Source: Rossellomorea marisflavi | GTDB lineage: Bacteria; Bacillota; Bacilli; Bacillales; Bacillaceae_B | NCBI GenBank assembly: GCA_003667865.1 | Contig: CP033051.1 | Location: forward strand, 507,501 to 571,500 | Reading direction: 5' to 3' | Length of the DNA: 64,000 nt | In this document: piece by piece, positions 25,794 through 36,519 of the stretch | Layout: every line of letters starts with the position of its first letter | Numbering within the stretch: the first letter of the stretch is position 1 | The notes under the pieces: generated by a model | What the model was told of the DNA's origin: nothing | Databases searched by the model: none | What the model saw: only the letters and a program-made list of their open reading frames with translations | Translations under genes and position numbers: made by a program

Positions 25794-28154
25794 TTACTTG
25801 ATAGAATATTTACCAAATCCATCTGTACCTTCACCAATGTATTTGATTACGCTATCAGCTGCTAATACGTCTTTAGCTGATTTTGAAGATTCAAATACGA
25901 TATTAGTACCAGTTGGGAATGCAGCAAATTTCCAGTTGTTATCGATAGATGGATCAATAACTTTTTTCTCAATAATGTAATCAATGATTGCTTGACGATT
26001 TTCGTCTGGATACATTGTTACACCTTGGTTATTTTTAACTCCTGGGAATGTACCATTTGCACGGTAGTTGTTTGTTGCAACTAGGAATACTTGATCTAAA
26101 TCAATTGGTTTCCCATCATACATCAAGTTTTTGATACGGCTAGCATTTGCATTAACGACATTACCATCTGCATCATACTTCGCAGGTTGTGTAACATCAA
26201 TTTCATATGTTACGCCATCAATTACATCGTAGTTGTAAGAACGGAAATCTCCATTAATCAAAGATTGCTCTGTTGTTACACTAGAATCAATTTGGTTAAA
26301 TTGACCTGCAGACATTTCTAACCATTCTTTAACATCTGCACCCGTTACTTTTAATGTTGCGATTGTGTTGTCATATAGGTAAAGGTCTGCAACGTTCTTG
26401 ATTGCAATTTCACCTTTTCCAACATATGTGTAGTACTCAGAGTCACTACGTGTACCTGCTTTAAATGGTGCACCTGCAGATAAAATTGGAAGGTTAGCAT
26501 CAGCTGTACCTTGTACTTTTTGCTCTACATACCATTTTTGTGCAGTTGTTACGATTTGAATAGATGGATCATCTTGTACTTGAGAGAAATAGCTGTGAAT
26601 TGTTGAAGAGATTTCTCCGATTGGTGTACGTACATAGTTAATTGTACCTTCGTGTGCTTCTTTAACAGTATTTACAACAGCTTGATCAACATCTGTGCTT
26701 GCTTCTTTGTTAATTCCACGAACTGCACCAGTACCAGAAGAAACAGCCCATTTATTGCCGTCTTTTACTAATTTTAAGTCAATAACACCTAAATGACTTC
26801 CGTATTTACCTGGCATTACGATAGGAACACCATTCATCGTACCTTTTTCATTGTCAACAGCTGGTAGATCTGTCTTTAACCCAGGGAATACTTGGTGTGC
26901 GTGACCAGAAATTACTGCGTTAACATCTTTAATCTTTGTGATTAAATATGACACGTTTTCTTCTTGCTTCGTGTGAACATCATCGCCAAGACCAGAGTGA
27001 GAAAGAACAACAACAACGTCTGCTCCTGCAGCCTTCATTTGTGGAACTACTTCAGTTACAGCATCAACAGAGTCTTTAACTGATACTTTTCCAATTAGGT
27101 TTGATTTATCCCATTTAAGAATGTCTGGAGGAACGATACCTGTAACCCCAACTTTAACTGTAACTTCTTTTCCATGAGAATCTTTAACTTTCTTATCAAG
27201 AATCACATATGGAGTATATTTGTTTTTACCAGTAGCTTCATCAATAACGTTCGCATTGACAAAGTCAAATTCTGCATCGTCAATCGTTTCTTCTAAATAC
27301 TCTAGTCCATAGTTAAACTCATGGTTTCCTAGTGTAGCAGCATCATAGTCTAATAGGTTTAGCGCAGCGATTGCTGGGTGAACTTCACCTTCTTCTAAAG
27401 GATCAACAGAGTTTTTGTATGATCCTAGTGGAGTTCCTTGAATTAAATCACCATTATCAATTAATAGTGTATTGCTATTCTCTTCACGAGCTGTCTTAAT
27501 TAGGCTTGCTGTTTTCGCAAAACCAAGACTGTTCGTTTCTTTATCTTTATAATAATCATAGTTCACGATATTTGTATGAAGGTCTGTAGTACCTAAGATA
27601 CGAAGTGAAACGCTTAAATTCTCTCTGTACTCTTTTAAGAAGCGTTTAAGAATTGCTTGCATTTCGCCTTTTGTTACAGCTTGTCCTGGTTTTACTGTTC
27701 CATCAGCATAACCTAGAAGGAAGCCCATACCTACCCCTTTTGATACTTCTGGTAATAAGCTCTTGCTGATTTTGTTGCTATCCTTGAACTTTTTAACTAG
27801 ACCCGTAGAATATTCCTCATCTGTATCAATTCCACGAACGGCCATAACAAATGCTTGCTCACGGTTAAGTGGATCATTCGGAGCAAAAGATGTTGCTGAT
27901 TTACCATTAACAAGTTTAAGTTGAACAGCTTTCTCAACATAAGGTGCTAAATCTTTTGATACATCTTTAAACGTAATCGATGAACCGCTTCCAAGCTCAA
28001 CCCCCATAGATGTGATGAGTTGTTTTACATACTCTCCACGTGTCACAGATGGTTTAGAGCTCGCTGCTGATACATCTTGAGTAGTTGTTGCGATGCTTCC
28101 AGAAGCTAGTGCTAATGCTAACGCAGAAGCAGAAACCTTTTTCCAAATCCCCAT
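25794..28154 (-). CDS. SLH-anchored 2',3'-cyclic nucleotide phosphodiesterase/3'-nucleotidase
   Basis: 786 residues. Signal peptide 1-30 (ending QDVSA), then two to three SLH-type modules to about 180 (VTRGEYVKQLIT, FKDVSKDLAPYVEKAVQL, GYADGTVKPGQAVTKGEMQ). The metallophosphoesterase domain has TTDLHTN, DNGDLIQG, LGNHEFNYG, LSHSGLG and SGHAHQVFPG. The C-terminal nucleotidase domain contains YDNTIATLKVTGADVKEWLE, the CpdB/YfkN type. Expected action: turning RNA-derived cyclic nucleotides and 3'-nucleotides into nucleosides and phosphate at the surface. AAGGAAG lies before the ATG. A TATAAT at 28193-28198 marks its promoter. A decayed copy of its 5' end and promoter lies at 36520. Confidence 0.92.
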   Translation of the reverse strand: MGIWKKVSASALALALASGSIATTTQDVSAASSKPSVTRGEYVKQLITSMGVELGSGSSITFKDVSKDLAPYVEKAVQLKLVNGKSATSFAPNDPLNREQAFVMAVRGIDTDEEYSTGLVKKFKDSNKISKSLLPEVSKGVGMGFLLGYADGTVKPGQAVTKGEMQAILKRFLKEYRENLSVSLRILGTTDLHTNIVNYDYYKDKETNSLGFAKTASLIKTAREENSNTLLIDNGDLIQGTPLGSYKNSVDPLEEGEVHPAIAALNLLDYDAATLGNHEFNYGLEYLEETIDDAEFDFVNANVIDEATGKNKYTPYVILDKKVKDSHGKEVTVKVGVTGIVPPDILKWDKSNLIGKVSVKDSVDAVTEVVPQMKAAGADVVVVLSHSGLGDDVHTKQEENVSYLITKIKDVNAVISGHAHQVFPGLKTDLPAVDNEKGTMNGVPIVMPGKYGSHLGVIDLKLVKDGNKWAVSSGTGAVRGINKEASTDVDQAVVNTVKEAHEGTINYVRTPIGEISSTIHSYFSQVQDDPSIQIVTTAQKWYVEQKVQGTADANLPILSAGAPFKAGTRSDSEYYTYVGKGEIAIKNVADLYLYDNTIATLKVTGADVKEWLEMSAGQFNQIDSSVTTEQSLINGDFRSYNYDVIDGVTYEIDVTQPAKYDADGNVVNANASRIKNLMYDGKPIDLDQVFLVATNNYRANGTFPGVKNNQGVTMYPDENRQAIIDYIIEKKVIDPSIDNNWKFAAFPTGTNIVFESSKSAKDVLAADSVIKYIGEGTDGFGKYSIK

Positions 28155-28293
28155 AGTTGCACTTCCTTTTCAAAAATTGTTAGAACGTGTCAATTATACA
28201 AGAGATTTGTTGAAATTGTAATACTATTTTTATGGTTTTAAATATTTTCAAATAAGTGAATTATTATTGGTAAAATGTATGTCTAAGTCTAGA

Positions 28294-28337
28294 TAAAAAA
28301 ACACTCTTAACCCTATTACTATAAGGAAGAGTGTTTC
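28294..28337 (-). terminator. Terminator after the double nuclease gene
   Basis: On the minus strand AACACTCTT...AAGAGTGTTTTTTT: a 9-base stem with a T run. Confidence 0.82.
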
Positions 28338-28408
28338 TTATTTACAAAGATTACTTCATTCAATATTATATTAGCAAACTACTTTAAAAAGGATAGTTCT
28401 TGTTTAGA

Positions 28409-31400
28409 TTACCAAATCTCTGCAACCCATTCTGGGTGATCGATAAACGGGTTACGATTCCCTTGCCACTTTTGAATAATATTATTTCGGTTGCGTTCGA
28501 AAGCATCAACAGGATCCTGCTCATGCCATTCTAGTAAAACAGATAATTTCCCATGTAAAGGTTGAGGGTATGTGCTAACCCGATCTGCTAATTCGAGGTC
28601 AAGCTCTCCGCTATCCCCTTCATAACGAACGGCCATGTAAAATAGCATTCTAGCGACATCACCTTTTACATTATTAGGTGGCTCCCATGAATCTGAATCT
28701 GTTTTACATGCTGTGCATTCTGAATGAGCTTGGCCACCATTGTCAAAATCCTTATTTCCTCGTGCACTGTTAACCGTTACATCTGTTGGTCGAAGGTGAT
28801 GTAGATCTGTACCTGCACCCATTGATGTACCAAAATCTCCGTGTGATTTTGCCCAAACATGCTCACGATTCCAGTTATCTACTCCCCCACCATTACTTGT
28901 CTTTGATTGAGAGCGACCTGTATATAGAAGGATAACATTATTCGGGTTATTCGGATCTTCATCTGTTTCTCTTAAAGCTTCCCAAACCGTGCTATATGTA
29001 ACTTCATGGTGGTCATCAATAATTTCATGAAGTTCTGCTTTTAGACGATCACCTGACAAGCCAGCAGCTGATTGATAGTAAAGCTCTAAAGGTAATGCAG
29101 GAGGAGGTGTTTCATCCTCTTTATCATCATCGCGAGGAGGTAAAACAACAAGCGAGTCAATAGACTCGCCCGCTGAATTAAAGAATTGAATACCTGAAGC
29201 ATCTACACCATCTTCTACTGTAAGAGTTTGAATATTTTCTGCTCCCTGAATTTGGTTGATACTTCCATTCTTAATGATTACTTCTTTCACTTCTACTCCA
29301 CTAAAATCATAAACAGCGTTTGGATTTTCTGGATCTAGAATGATCGTTGTATTTTTTAATCCTTCACCTTTAAGGATTGCGTTCCCCTTAAGAGTAATGC
29401 CTTCTGAAATAGTCGTTGTATTAAAGACTTCCACATCAGCACCGTTTACTTTGATTGTTAATTTCTTTGTATTAAAGCCTTTTAGCTTATACGTTTTAGT
29501 AATATCAATTTTCTCAAGAGTTACAGGAGTATCAGTTACTCCTAAATCAACTTGAATCATCACTGGATCATGGTCACTTGCACGTCCATGCTCTTCCATA
29601 AATGATGAGTTAATGTGTAAGATATCTACGTCTGTATGTTGCTCTAGATTGTTTGATACTAGGATATGATCTAGTACTTGAGAGTTTCCTTGATATACGT
29701 AAGTGAAGCGTTCGTTAGCTGGTACTTTTTCAATCATGTTCACTAATTCATTACCCTTTAGAGCAACAATTGGATTAGAGAATTCATAATCGTTTAAGTC
29801 ACCTAGTAAAACGATATTTGCATTTGGATCTTTCGCTTTCACATCTTGTACAAACCCGTTAACGATGTTTGCAATCTTCATACGTTGAGCTTCGCTTCCA
29901 AGTACAGGTGGTTGATTTTTACCAAATAAAGGCTGGTCTCCACCTTTTGAATTAAAGTGATTTGCAACAACGATAATGCTTTCACCTTTAAATTCGAACT
30001 GTGCAGCAAGAGGCTTACGGCTGCTATTAAATGCCTCGTTTGTAGGGTCAATACGACCTGGGTTTACTGTTAGCTTACCATTTTCAAATCCTACACTTTG
30101 AGTGGCAGTTCCTTTTGCCATTCCAGTTGCTAAAGAAACACGATCAGGGTTGTAGATAAATCCAACGCGGATGTTTCCTCCTGGAGCCCCACCATCTTGG
30201 TTGTTTACTGGAGCAATATCTGTGTACACATAAGTAGGACCACCAAGAGCCTTAATCTTATCGATAAGCTTTTTAGCACTTAGGTCTGCTGAAGTGTTTC
30301 CATTGTTTGTTTCCCCATCATTGTCTTGTACTTCAACAAGTCCAACAATGTCAGGGTTTTTCATGTTTGTAACAACTGCTTGAGCAAGCTTTGTTACTTT
30401 TTCATCTGACGTGTTACTTGAAAAGTTTTCGACATTATACGATGCAATTGTTAATTTGTTATCGTCTTTTACTAGTGTCGTAACTTCACGCTCATTATTA
30501 CCTTCGATTAAAGCTGGTAAAGCATCTTTCTTCGTCAATACTCTGTAATTGCTAAAACCATAACTGACAACTCCAGTGATTGTTCCATCAAAACGATCTC
30601 CTGCTTTCGTTACAAAGCCCGTATCGTTAAAATCAATTGTAATGCGTTCAGGATTAAAATCGTCTTCTGAAATACGCAGGTTTCCTTTTGTTGTATTTGC
30701 ATCCAAAGTACCTGGAATCACAACCACTTCTCCGTATTTTTGAGGAGCGACAACTTTTGCATTTTCTACTGACACTAGCATTCCTTCAAGGCTTTCATAG
30801 AAGTCAATTCCATCTTCTTCCGGGTCAAAATTAGCAAAGTTATCATTATCAATAATCTCTGTTGGTGGTATACGATCTACCCCAATTTTAATAGGAGCAG
30901 GTAATGACTCGTTACTACGAACTTTTTCAACTGTGGATGCGCTAATTTCTGTAACTGGTAAATCCGTTTCAGCCTTTTCTGCATAGCCTTCTATATGGTA
31001 TTCCTTTACTTGACCTGATACGTTAGCTACATCTCCAACTGTAAGGCCGTGTGTTCTTTTATAAACTAGAACGGCTTCAGAAGTGTTCGGATCATTATCT
31101 GGTTGTAAATCTTGCATATAGAAGTTATTAGAGTCTAAGACATAAGTCACAACACCTTCTACGTTTGAAACATTCTGATCCAAGTATGGTGAAGTATGTG
31201 CTGCTCCTTGAATATCGTGAATTCTTAAAGAAGCAAGATCCTTCCCAACTGTATAAGTGAATTCAGAAACTTCACTATCTGTTAGATCTTCTTTTACAGC
31301 AAATGCTTTTATTGTCATATCACCTATAATAGCAATTGGAGTCGTATAAACATCGCTATCAACAGTTGGCGCATCCCCATTAGTTGTATAGTAGATTGTT

Positions 31401-32719
31401 GCACCTTCTGTAAGTGAAGATAATACAACCGTTGTGTCCGGTGGTACCATTCCTGGTGTAGGGTTTGCTGTTACGGATGCTACTACTGAAGCATCTTCAA
31501 TAACATCTCCTGCTGTTCTTGGGACGATTTTATACTCATTGAAATCGTAATTTACAACACCTGTAATAGAATCATATGTTTTTCCAGATGTTAAGAAGCT
31601 AGCATCTCCAGGTTTTAATACAAGATTTCCTACTGAATCTGTTGCTGAAAAATTACCATTTGAATCTTTTGCTCCAATTGTAACATTGTGAATTGTTACC
31701 AACTTACCTTCAACAGGTTCATTTAAATCTGCAGATGTAACAAGTTGAGGTGTTGGAACTCCAGCGTTTGGTGTTGTTACAGTAACATCACTTGCTGAAA
31801 CAAGTAATTGTTGCATACCATAATAGTCTGACATCTCACCGATAGCATGAATTTTATCACCAATTGCTACCTTTGAATCTAAGGCACTTCCTCTAACAAT
31901 AATTCCAGCTGTTTCATCTTGGATGTATACATTATTAAGACCCGCTGTAAAAATTGCTGTAACAGTACCACTAATTTCAGTTAATGTTCCAGTTGGAAGA
32001 ACACGTGCTTCAGCAATACTTTTCTCAGATAAAATCTTATATTCAAAAGTTGCAACATCACTGTTTTCTAATCCATCCACTACACCAACAGCTTTGATTG
32101 TCGTATCTTGATTGATTACGATTGGTGCTGAGTGTTCTTGGCTAGCAGTTGTTGGCTCTGAACCATCAACAGTGTAATAGATTTTCGCTTCTGGAGTTGA
32201 TGTTGATAGTGTTACTTCAGTTCCTTCACGAACCAACCCAGATTGAGCAGAAGAAATGACCTGTTGGACCTTCGTCTCATCTACTGGTAGATCTTCAATC
32301 CATTGATAACTAGTTGGACTTTTTAATCCAGGTGCACCAAAATAAGCCGTTAAAGTACCACTGATCTGCACTTTTCCACCCAAATTATTTGGATTATCAG
32401 CTAAATTAAGTGCAGTTCTTATTGAACCTGATGGCAGCTGCACAGGCATAATTTTACCTTTGTCTGTTTCTGTTGGTGAATCTGCAATGGCAATATTAGT
32501 TGCTTGCCCATCAAAAGGTCCTGTTGTGTTATAGCTAGGTCCACTATTTGTAGTACCCACAATATACCCTTCAACAGTAGCCGTTCCAGTATTATTCGCA
32601 ATCGCCTCAGCAACTGTTAAAACAGTATCAGCTTTAGTACTGAAAGGAGTTAAAAGACTAAATATCATCGTGATAATCATCATGAAACTTACAAGCTTTT
32701 GTGTATTCTGCTTCCTCAT
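28409..32719 (-). CDS. Giant secreted double nuclease (EEP domain plus endonuclease I)
   Basis: 1436 residues. Signal peptide 1-30, a DUF6359-like domain to ~145, two chitobiase-C-type domains (KIYYTVDGSEPT near 185; TIYYTTNGDAPT near 440), and OB-fold-like stretches (VYIQDETAGIIVRG; FYMQDLQPDNDP). An EEP nuclease at about 755-1060 has ASYNVENFS, GLVEVQDNDG, VANHFNSKGG, LLGDLNDYEF and GRASDHDPVM. A beta-rich linker is followed by an endonuclease I domain in the last ~230 residues with WNREHVWAKS, DLHHLRPTD and NSARGNKDF. It has no SLH domain. Both nucleases keep their key residues. The layout resembles extracellular nucleases such as YhcR/ExeM. It lies between two SLH nucleotidase genes, so its products are direct substrates for its neighbours. 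Confidence 0.92.
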   Translation of the reverse strand: MRKQNTQKLVSFMMIITMIFSLLTPFSTKADTVLTVAEAIANNTGTATVEGYIVGTTNSGPSYNTTGPFDGQATNIAIADSPTETDKGKIMPVQLPSGSIRTALNLADNPNNLGGKVQISGTLTAYFGAPGLKSPTSYQWIEDLPVDETKVQQVISSAQSGLVREGTEVTLSTSTPEAKIYYTVDGSEPTTASQEHSAPIVINQDTTIKAVGVVDGLENSDVATFEYKILSEKSIAEARVLPTGTLTEISGTVTAIFTAGLNNVYIQDETAGIIVRGSALDSKVAIGDKIHAIGEMSDYYGMQQLLVSASDVTVTTPNAGVPTPQLVTSADLNEPVEGKLVTIHNVTIGAKDSNGNFSATDSVGNLVLKPGDASFLTSGKTYDSITGVVNYDFNEYKIVPRTAGDVIEDASVVASVTANPTPGMVPPDTTVVLSSLTEGATIYYTTNGDAPTVDSDVYTTPIAIIGDMTIKAFAVKEDLTDSEVSEFTYTVGKDLASLRIHDIQGAAHTSPYLDQNVSNVEGVVTYVLDSNNFYMQDLQPDNDPNTSEAVLVYKRTHGLTVGDVANVSGQVKEYHIEGYAEKAETDLPVTEISASTVEKVRSNESLPAPIKIGVDRIPPTEIIDNDNFANFDPEEDGIDFYESLEGMLVSVENAKVVAPQKYGEVVVIPGTLDANTTKGNLRISEDDFNPERITIDFNDTGFVTKAGDRFDGTITGVVSYGFSNYRVLTKKDALPALIEGNNEREVTTLVKDDNKLTIASYNVENFSSNTSDEKVTKLAQAVVTNMKNPDIVGLVEVQDNDGETNNGNTSADLSAKKLIDKIKALGGPTYVYTDIAPVNNQDGGAPGGNIRVGFIYNPDRVSLATGMAKGTATQSVGFENGKLTVNPGRIDPTNEAFNSSRKPLAAQFEFKGESIIVVANHFNSKGGDQPLFGKNQPPVLGSEAQRMKIANIVNGFVQDVKAKDPNANIVLLGDLNDYEFSNPIVALKGNELVNMIEKVPANERFTYVYQGNSQVLDHILVSNNLEQHTDVDILHINSSFMEEHGRASDHDPVMIQVDLGVTDTPVTLEKIDITKTYKLKGFNTKKLTIKVNGADVEVFNTTTISEGITLKGNAILKGEGLKNTTIILDPENPNAVYDFSGVEVKEVIIKNGSINQIQGAENIQTLTVEDGVDASGIQFFNSAGESIDSLVVLPPRDDDKEDETPPPALPLELYYQSAAGLSGDRLKAELHEIIDDHHEVTYSTVWEALRETDEDPNNPNNVILLYTGRSQSKTSNGGGVDNWNREHVWAKSHGDFGTSMGAGTDLHHLRPTDVTVNSARGNKDFDNGGQAHSECTACKTDSDSWEPPNNVKGDVARMLFYMAVRYEGDSGELDLELADRVSTYPQPLHGKLSVLLEWHEQDPVDAFERNRNNIIQKWQGNRNPFIDHPEWVAEIW

Positions 32720-32745
32720 TTTAAGTCTCCCTTAAGCTTATTTAT

Positions 32746-32771
32746 AAGGCCCTAATCCACTAGGGCCTTCC
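32746..32771 (-). terminator. Hairpin between nucleotidase and nuclease genes
   Basis: AAGGCCCTA...TAGGGCCTT with only ATAAATA after it on the minus strand. It may be a partial terminator or processing site inside an operon, allowing unequal expression. Confidence 0.65.
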
Positions 32772-32773
32772 AA

Positions 32774-35700
32774 TTAATCTAAGAATTCTGTATCTCCCTC
32801 TACTGTTACATTTTCCAATGTAACGATGCCTTGTCCACCTTTAATGATCAGGTTTCCTTTAACAACAGCATGTTGTAGGGTAACGTCTTCTGTACCTGAG
32901 ATTGTTACGATTACATTTCCGTTGTAGACTTTAGGTTGTGCAGCAGTTCCACTGAAGCTTGTAGCATTGACAGTTACTGGTGCAATATCCTTGATACGTT
33001 CTTCCACAACTGGATTTACTGTCCCTAGATTCTTAACATGCTCCATAAACACTTCCCAGTCTGTTAAACCAAGGTCTGTTACTCTGCCTTCAGCGTAAGC
33101 AGCAGCAAGCATGTCGTAACCGTCTCCACCTTTAGCTGTAAAAGCATTTGTCGCTACAACATAGGTTGCATTTTCATTTAAAGCATTATAGTTTCCTTGA
33201 TCGTCCTTCACATGAACGCTTACGACTCTTTGTCCTACTGGTTGTGAACTATCATAGATGTACTTCATCCCTGACACCTGTAGGAATCCACCACTTAAAC
33301 CAGGAGCAACGCTTACACTGTGCTCTAATGTATCAATAATTTCAGAGCCTTTTAGATTCATTGTTGCTAATGTGTTTCCAAATGGTAATGTTGTTATAAG
33401 CTCACCTACAGTAATGTCTCCAGCCGGAATGGTTGCACGAATACCTCCACCATTTTGGAGCGCAATCACCGTATTTGGGTTATATTGCTTTGCTTTAGCA
33501 AGCATTCCGTCTGTTATCAGGTTCCCAAGGTTTGTTTCTTCCTTACGTACAACTGCTTGTCCTCCACGACTTTGCACTAATTCAATTGCAGCTGTTGCAC
33601 CTGTAGGAGTATTTTTAGTAGCATTCACTTGGTCTTTAAATGGCTTAAGTTCTTTTACTGCTTCAGCATCTTCTGCTTTTGAAGCGATATCAATCAGCTT
33701 CCCATTATGCTTAACTACTTCCCCAGCTTTGTTAAACTCAACATCAAGCTGACCTAAGTACGTATTGTATTGGTATGCTGATACGATGATTGTAGGTTCA
33801 TCACCTGTTGTGTCAACTACTGGTTGATAAGTTGCAGCATTTCTAGAATCAGTACCGAAGAATGAATGAGAGTGACCTCCTACGATAATGTCAATTCCAT
33901 CAACTCGTTTTGCTAATTCTTGATCATTATCATACTCAGGATTATCATCAAATCCGATATGTGTTACTGCAACAATCTTATTAATTCCTTGTGCTTCAAA
34001 AGCATCCACTGCTTTTTGTGCCTCTGTAATGTAGTTTTGGAATTCAACGCTACCAGGACTAGAGATATCACTTGTTTCTTCTGTTGTTAATCCTAGAATT
34101 CCAATTTTCTCCCCATTAACTTCCTTAATGACAGCATTATAGATGTGACCGTCTTCTGGATTCTCTGACACTTCTGCTACACTGTATAAGCCATTAAACT
34201 TTTCATCCTTCGAGAAGTCTACGTTAGAGCTTACGAAGCTAAACTTTGCATCCTTGATAAAGTTTACTAGCGCTTGATGGCCATCAGATGAAGAACCAAG
34301 ATCAAACTCATGGTTTCCAAATGTCATCACATCATAGTCCATCATATTCATTAATGCTAAGTCAGCTTGTCCTCTAAACTCATTAAAGTATAGTGTTCCA
34401 GAGAAAACGTCACCTGCATCTACTAATAGTGCATTTGGTTTTTGTGTGCGTACTTCTTTCACTGCCGTTACACGTTTGGCAGCATTATCGAGGTTTGCAT
34501 GTGTATCATTCGTATGCATAATCGTTAGTTCAAAGTTTTTGCTAGGGTTGCCGTTGGATCCGCCTGTATTTCCATTGTTATTAGTTGTTCCATTAACTTT
34601 CGAAACATTCCCTTTTACTTCATCAAAGTTCTTGATGACATCCTCTGCCTTTTTACCTGGAGGAGGTGTAAAGTCTGTTACTTTCGTATTTTTACCAAGA
34701 TTAATTTTCGCATCAGCTTCTGAGGACTTTAAATTAGCGATTGTTCCTTCTGTTACTAGAGAAACTAAGGCTTTTGTAGCAACTAAAATGTTTTCAAAGT
34801 TTCCTTTACCTGAAACTTTAAGTTCATTTTTCGAACGAATTTCAAGTGAGCCTACATTTGAGTCAATAACGACGTTGCTAGCACCTTCTTGGATAAACAA
34901 TTTAGGAATTTTGACATTCGCATCAGATGTTAGCGTCGCATTTGTATTGATTGTCATCGTTCCAATTGTTGTAGATCCTAGGTGTTGTAGTTTAATATTC
35001 GTTTTTGTAACTTGTACCTCACCCATAACGGTGTTGTTAAAGATTACAGAAGGAGTTAATGATTGTGCCACTTTAAAGAGATTACTTGTTTCATTGTTAA
35101 TAATTGTTTTACCTTTAATTGTAAGTGAATCTGAGTAGAATGCGTTTTGGACAGCTCCACCAATGATTAAGTCGCCATTAATAGTGGCATTTTTCACTGT
35201 CACATAGTCACCATTAACAATAATGTCGCTATTTATTTGTGCTTGATTCCCATTAAATATAACATGACCTGATTTATCTGATGATGACACTCCATTAGCA
35301 TTTAATGTAATAGACGAAATCTCTGTAATCGTACCTTTATCTGAGGTAAACGTTATCGTTGCGTCTTTAAGAGCTGCTTCATTTTCTTTTGTTAGCCATT
35401 TTGCCATTTCAGTTGAATAGGCATATGATCCTGAAGTTGTTACTAATTTGTTGTTCTCAATACTGATAATTGATGAAGTAGTTCCTTGAACAGCATTCTC
35501 ACTTCTGTAAATAAACAATGCCATTTGACCACGAGTCAATTCATTGTTTGGAGAAAACGTCGTTGGTGTAGTCCCTTTAGTAATTTTATAGTTTACTAGA
35601 GGTAAAACGTATTCAGAATACCAGTTGCTTGCTTTTACATCTGTAAATGGTGAAGTAGTGTTTTCTCTCTTTAGATTAAAAGCAAGGGTAATCATTTTTG

Positions 35701-36118
35701 ACATTTGAGCCCTAGTGATTGTTTCATTTGGTTTAAAATGATCGCCAAAACCATCTACAACGCCTAAGTTCTCCAGCGCAGCAATATACTTGTACGCCCA
35801 ATTCCCCTTAGAAACATCTTTAAATCCAGGATCTTTTACACTGCTAAGTTCTAAATTTAAAGCTAGTGCGATTACTTTAGCAGCCTGAGCACGTGTAGCT
35901 TTTTCATTAGGACGAAATTCACCAGCATTGTATCCTTCTACAATACCTCGAGCGTGGAGACTATTAACCGCTTCAAAATATTGACTATTTTCTTTTACAT
36001 CATTAAAAATAGATTGTGCATTGGCTGTAGGTGCAATTGAAACAGCAGCACTGGTTGCTAAGGATGCAGAAATAGCAATATTCCACAGCTTCTTTTGATT
36101 TGTTGAATTCACTTTCAT
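32774..36118 (-). CDS. SLH-anchored 5'-nucleotidase with beta-repeat stalk
   Basis: 1114 residues. Signal peptide 1-35 (ending PTANA), three SLH domains at about 36-215 (FNDVKENSQYFEAVNSL, FKDVSKGNWAYKYIAAL, FTDVKASNWYSEYVLPL). Then a ~270-residue stretch of short parallel-beta-like repeats rich in N-G-x-I/V, probably a stalk, and a Gly/Asn spacer. The nucleotidase has MHTNDTHANLD, DAGDVFSGTLYFNEFRGQAD, FGNHEFDLGSS, GGHSHSF and NGGGIRA. A short tail repeats the stalk pattern. The enzyme part is very close to that of 3392, so the two are paralogs with different spacers. GGGAGG lies upstream; TTG at 36121 is the alternative start. It is the first gene of a likely three-gene unit with the nuclease and the nucleotidase at 25794. 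Confidence 0.92.
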   Translation of the reverse strand: MKVNSTNQKKLWNIAISASLATSAAVSIAPTANAQSIFNDVKENSQYFEAVNSLHARGIVEGYNAGEFRPNEKATRAQAAKVIALALNLELSSVKDPGFKDVSKGNWAYKYIAALENLGVVDGFGDHFKPNETITRAQMSKMITLAFNLKRENTTSPFTDVKASNWYSEYVLPLVNYKITKGTTPTTFSPNNELTRGQMALFIYRSENAVQGTTSSIISIENNKLVTTSGSYAYSTEMAKWLTKENEAALKDATITFTSDKGTITEISSITLNANGVSSSDKSGHVIFNGNQAQINSDIIVNGDYVTVKNATINGDLIIGGAVQNAFYSDSLTIKGKTIINNETSNLFKVAQSLTPSVIFNNTVMGEVQVTKTNIKLQHLGSTTIGTMTINTNATLTSDANVKIPKLFIQEGASNVVIDSNVGSLEIRSKNELKVSGKGNFENILVATKALVSLVTEGTIANLKSSEADAKINLGKNTKVTDFTPPPGKKAEDVIKNFDEVKGNVSKVNGTTNNNGNTGGSNGNPSKNFELTIMHTNDTHANLDNAAKRVTAVKEVRTQKPNALLVDAGDVFSGTLYFNEFRGQADLALMNMMDYDVMTFGNHEFDLGSSSDGHQALVNFIKDAKFSFVSSNVDFSKDEKFNGLYSVAEVSENPEDGHIYNAVIKEVNGEKIGILGLTTEETSDISSPGSVEFQNYITEAQKAVDAFEAQGINKIVAVTHIGFDDNPEYDNDQELAKRVDGIDIIVGGHSHSFFGTDSRNAATYQPVVDTTGDEPTIIVSAYQYNTYLGQLDVEFNKAGEVVKHNGKLIDIASKAEDAEAVKELKPFKDQVNATKNTPTGATAAIELVQSRGGQAVVRKEETNLGNLITDGMLAKAKQYNPNTVIALQNGGGIRATIPAGDITVGELITTLPFGNTLATMNLKGSEIIDTLEHSVSVAPGLSGGFLQVSGMKYIYDSSQPVGQRVVSVHVKDDQGNYNALNENATYVVATNAFTAKGGDGYDMLAAAYAEGRVTDLGLTDWEVFMEHVKNLGTVNPVVEERIKDIAPVTVNATSFSGTAAQPKVYNGNVIVTISGTEDVTLQHAVVKGNLIIKGGQGIVTLENVTVEGDTEFLD

Positions 36119-36189
36119 CAATTATGATCCTCCCTAATCTATCTAAAAGAATAAATATATAAAATACACAAGAATAACCATACTAGGAA

Positions 36190-36219
36190 ATTATTAATAA
36201 ATAACAAGAACAATGTAAA
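36190..36219 (-). promoter_or_regulatory. Candidate promoter of the nucleotidase-nuclease unit
   Basis: On the minus strand TTTACA (36214-36219), 18 bases, AATAAT (36190-36195). This gives a leader of about 65 bases. Confidence 0.45.
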
Positions 36220-36519
36220 TTATTGTTGAAAAAGCGTTTACAATAGACTATTAAAATAGAGCGGCGAGTATCTAAGCATAAAAAAACAAGGAGATTACAT
36301 TTTTTAATGCGGTAATAATCCTTGAAATTGAAAAAATATATTTTATAGCTTTATAGATCTTAAAGTGAAACTTCCCATTAATAATGTCATTAATGTACAC
36401 TACAAACAAATATATTTGAGCGTTATATTCTATTTCACTTTCAAAATTCATTTTTTAAAAAAATGAACATTAATCTTACATAACATACTAAAATCATTTA
36501 ATTCGTCTTACTATTGCTT

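Noticed and set aside
36227..36242. TGAAAAAGCGTTTACA as a CcpA (cre) site before the nucleotidase gene
   Set aside because: The spacing of the half-sites is off by two bases from the cre consensus, so the match is not convincing.
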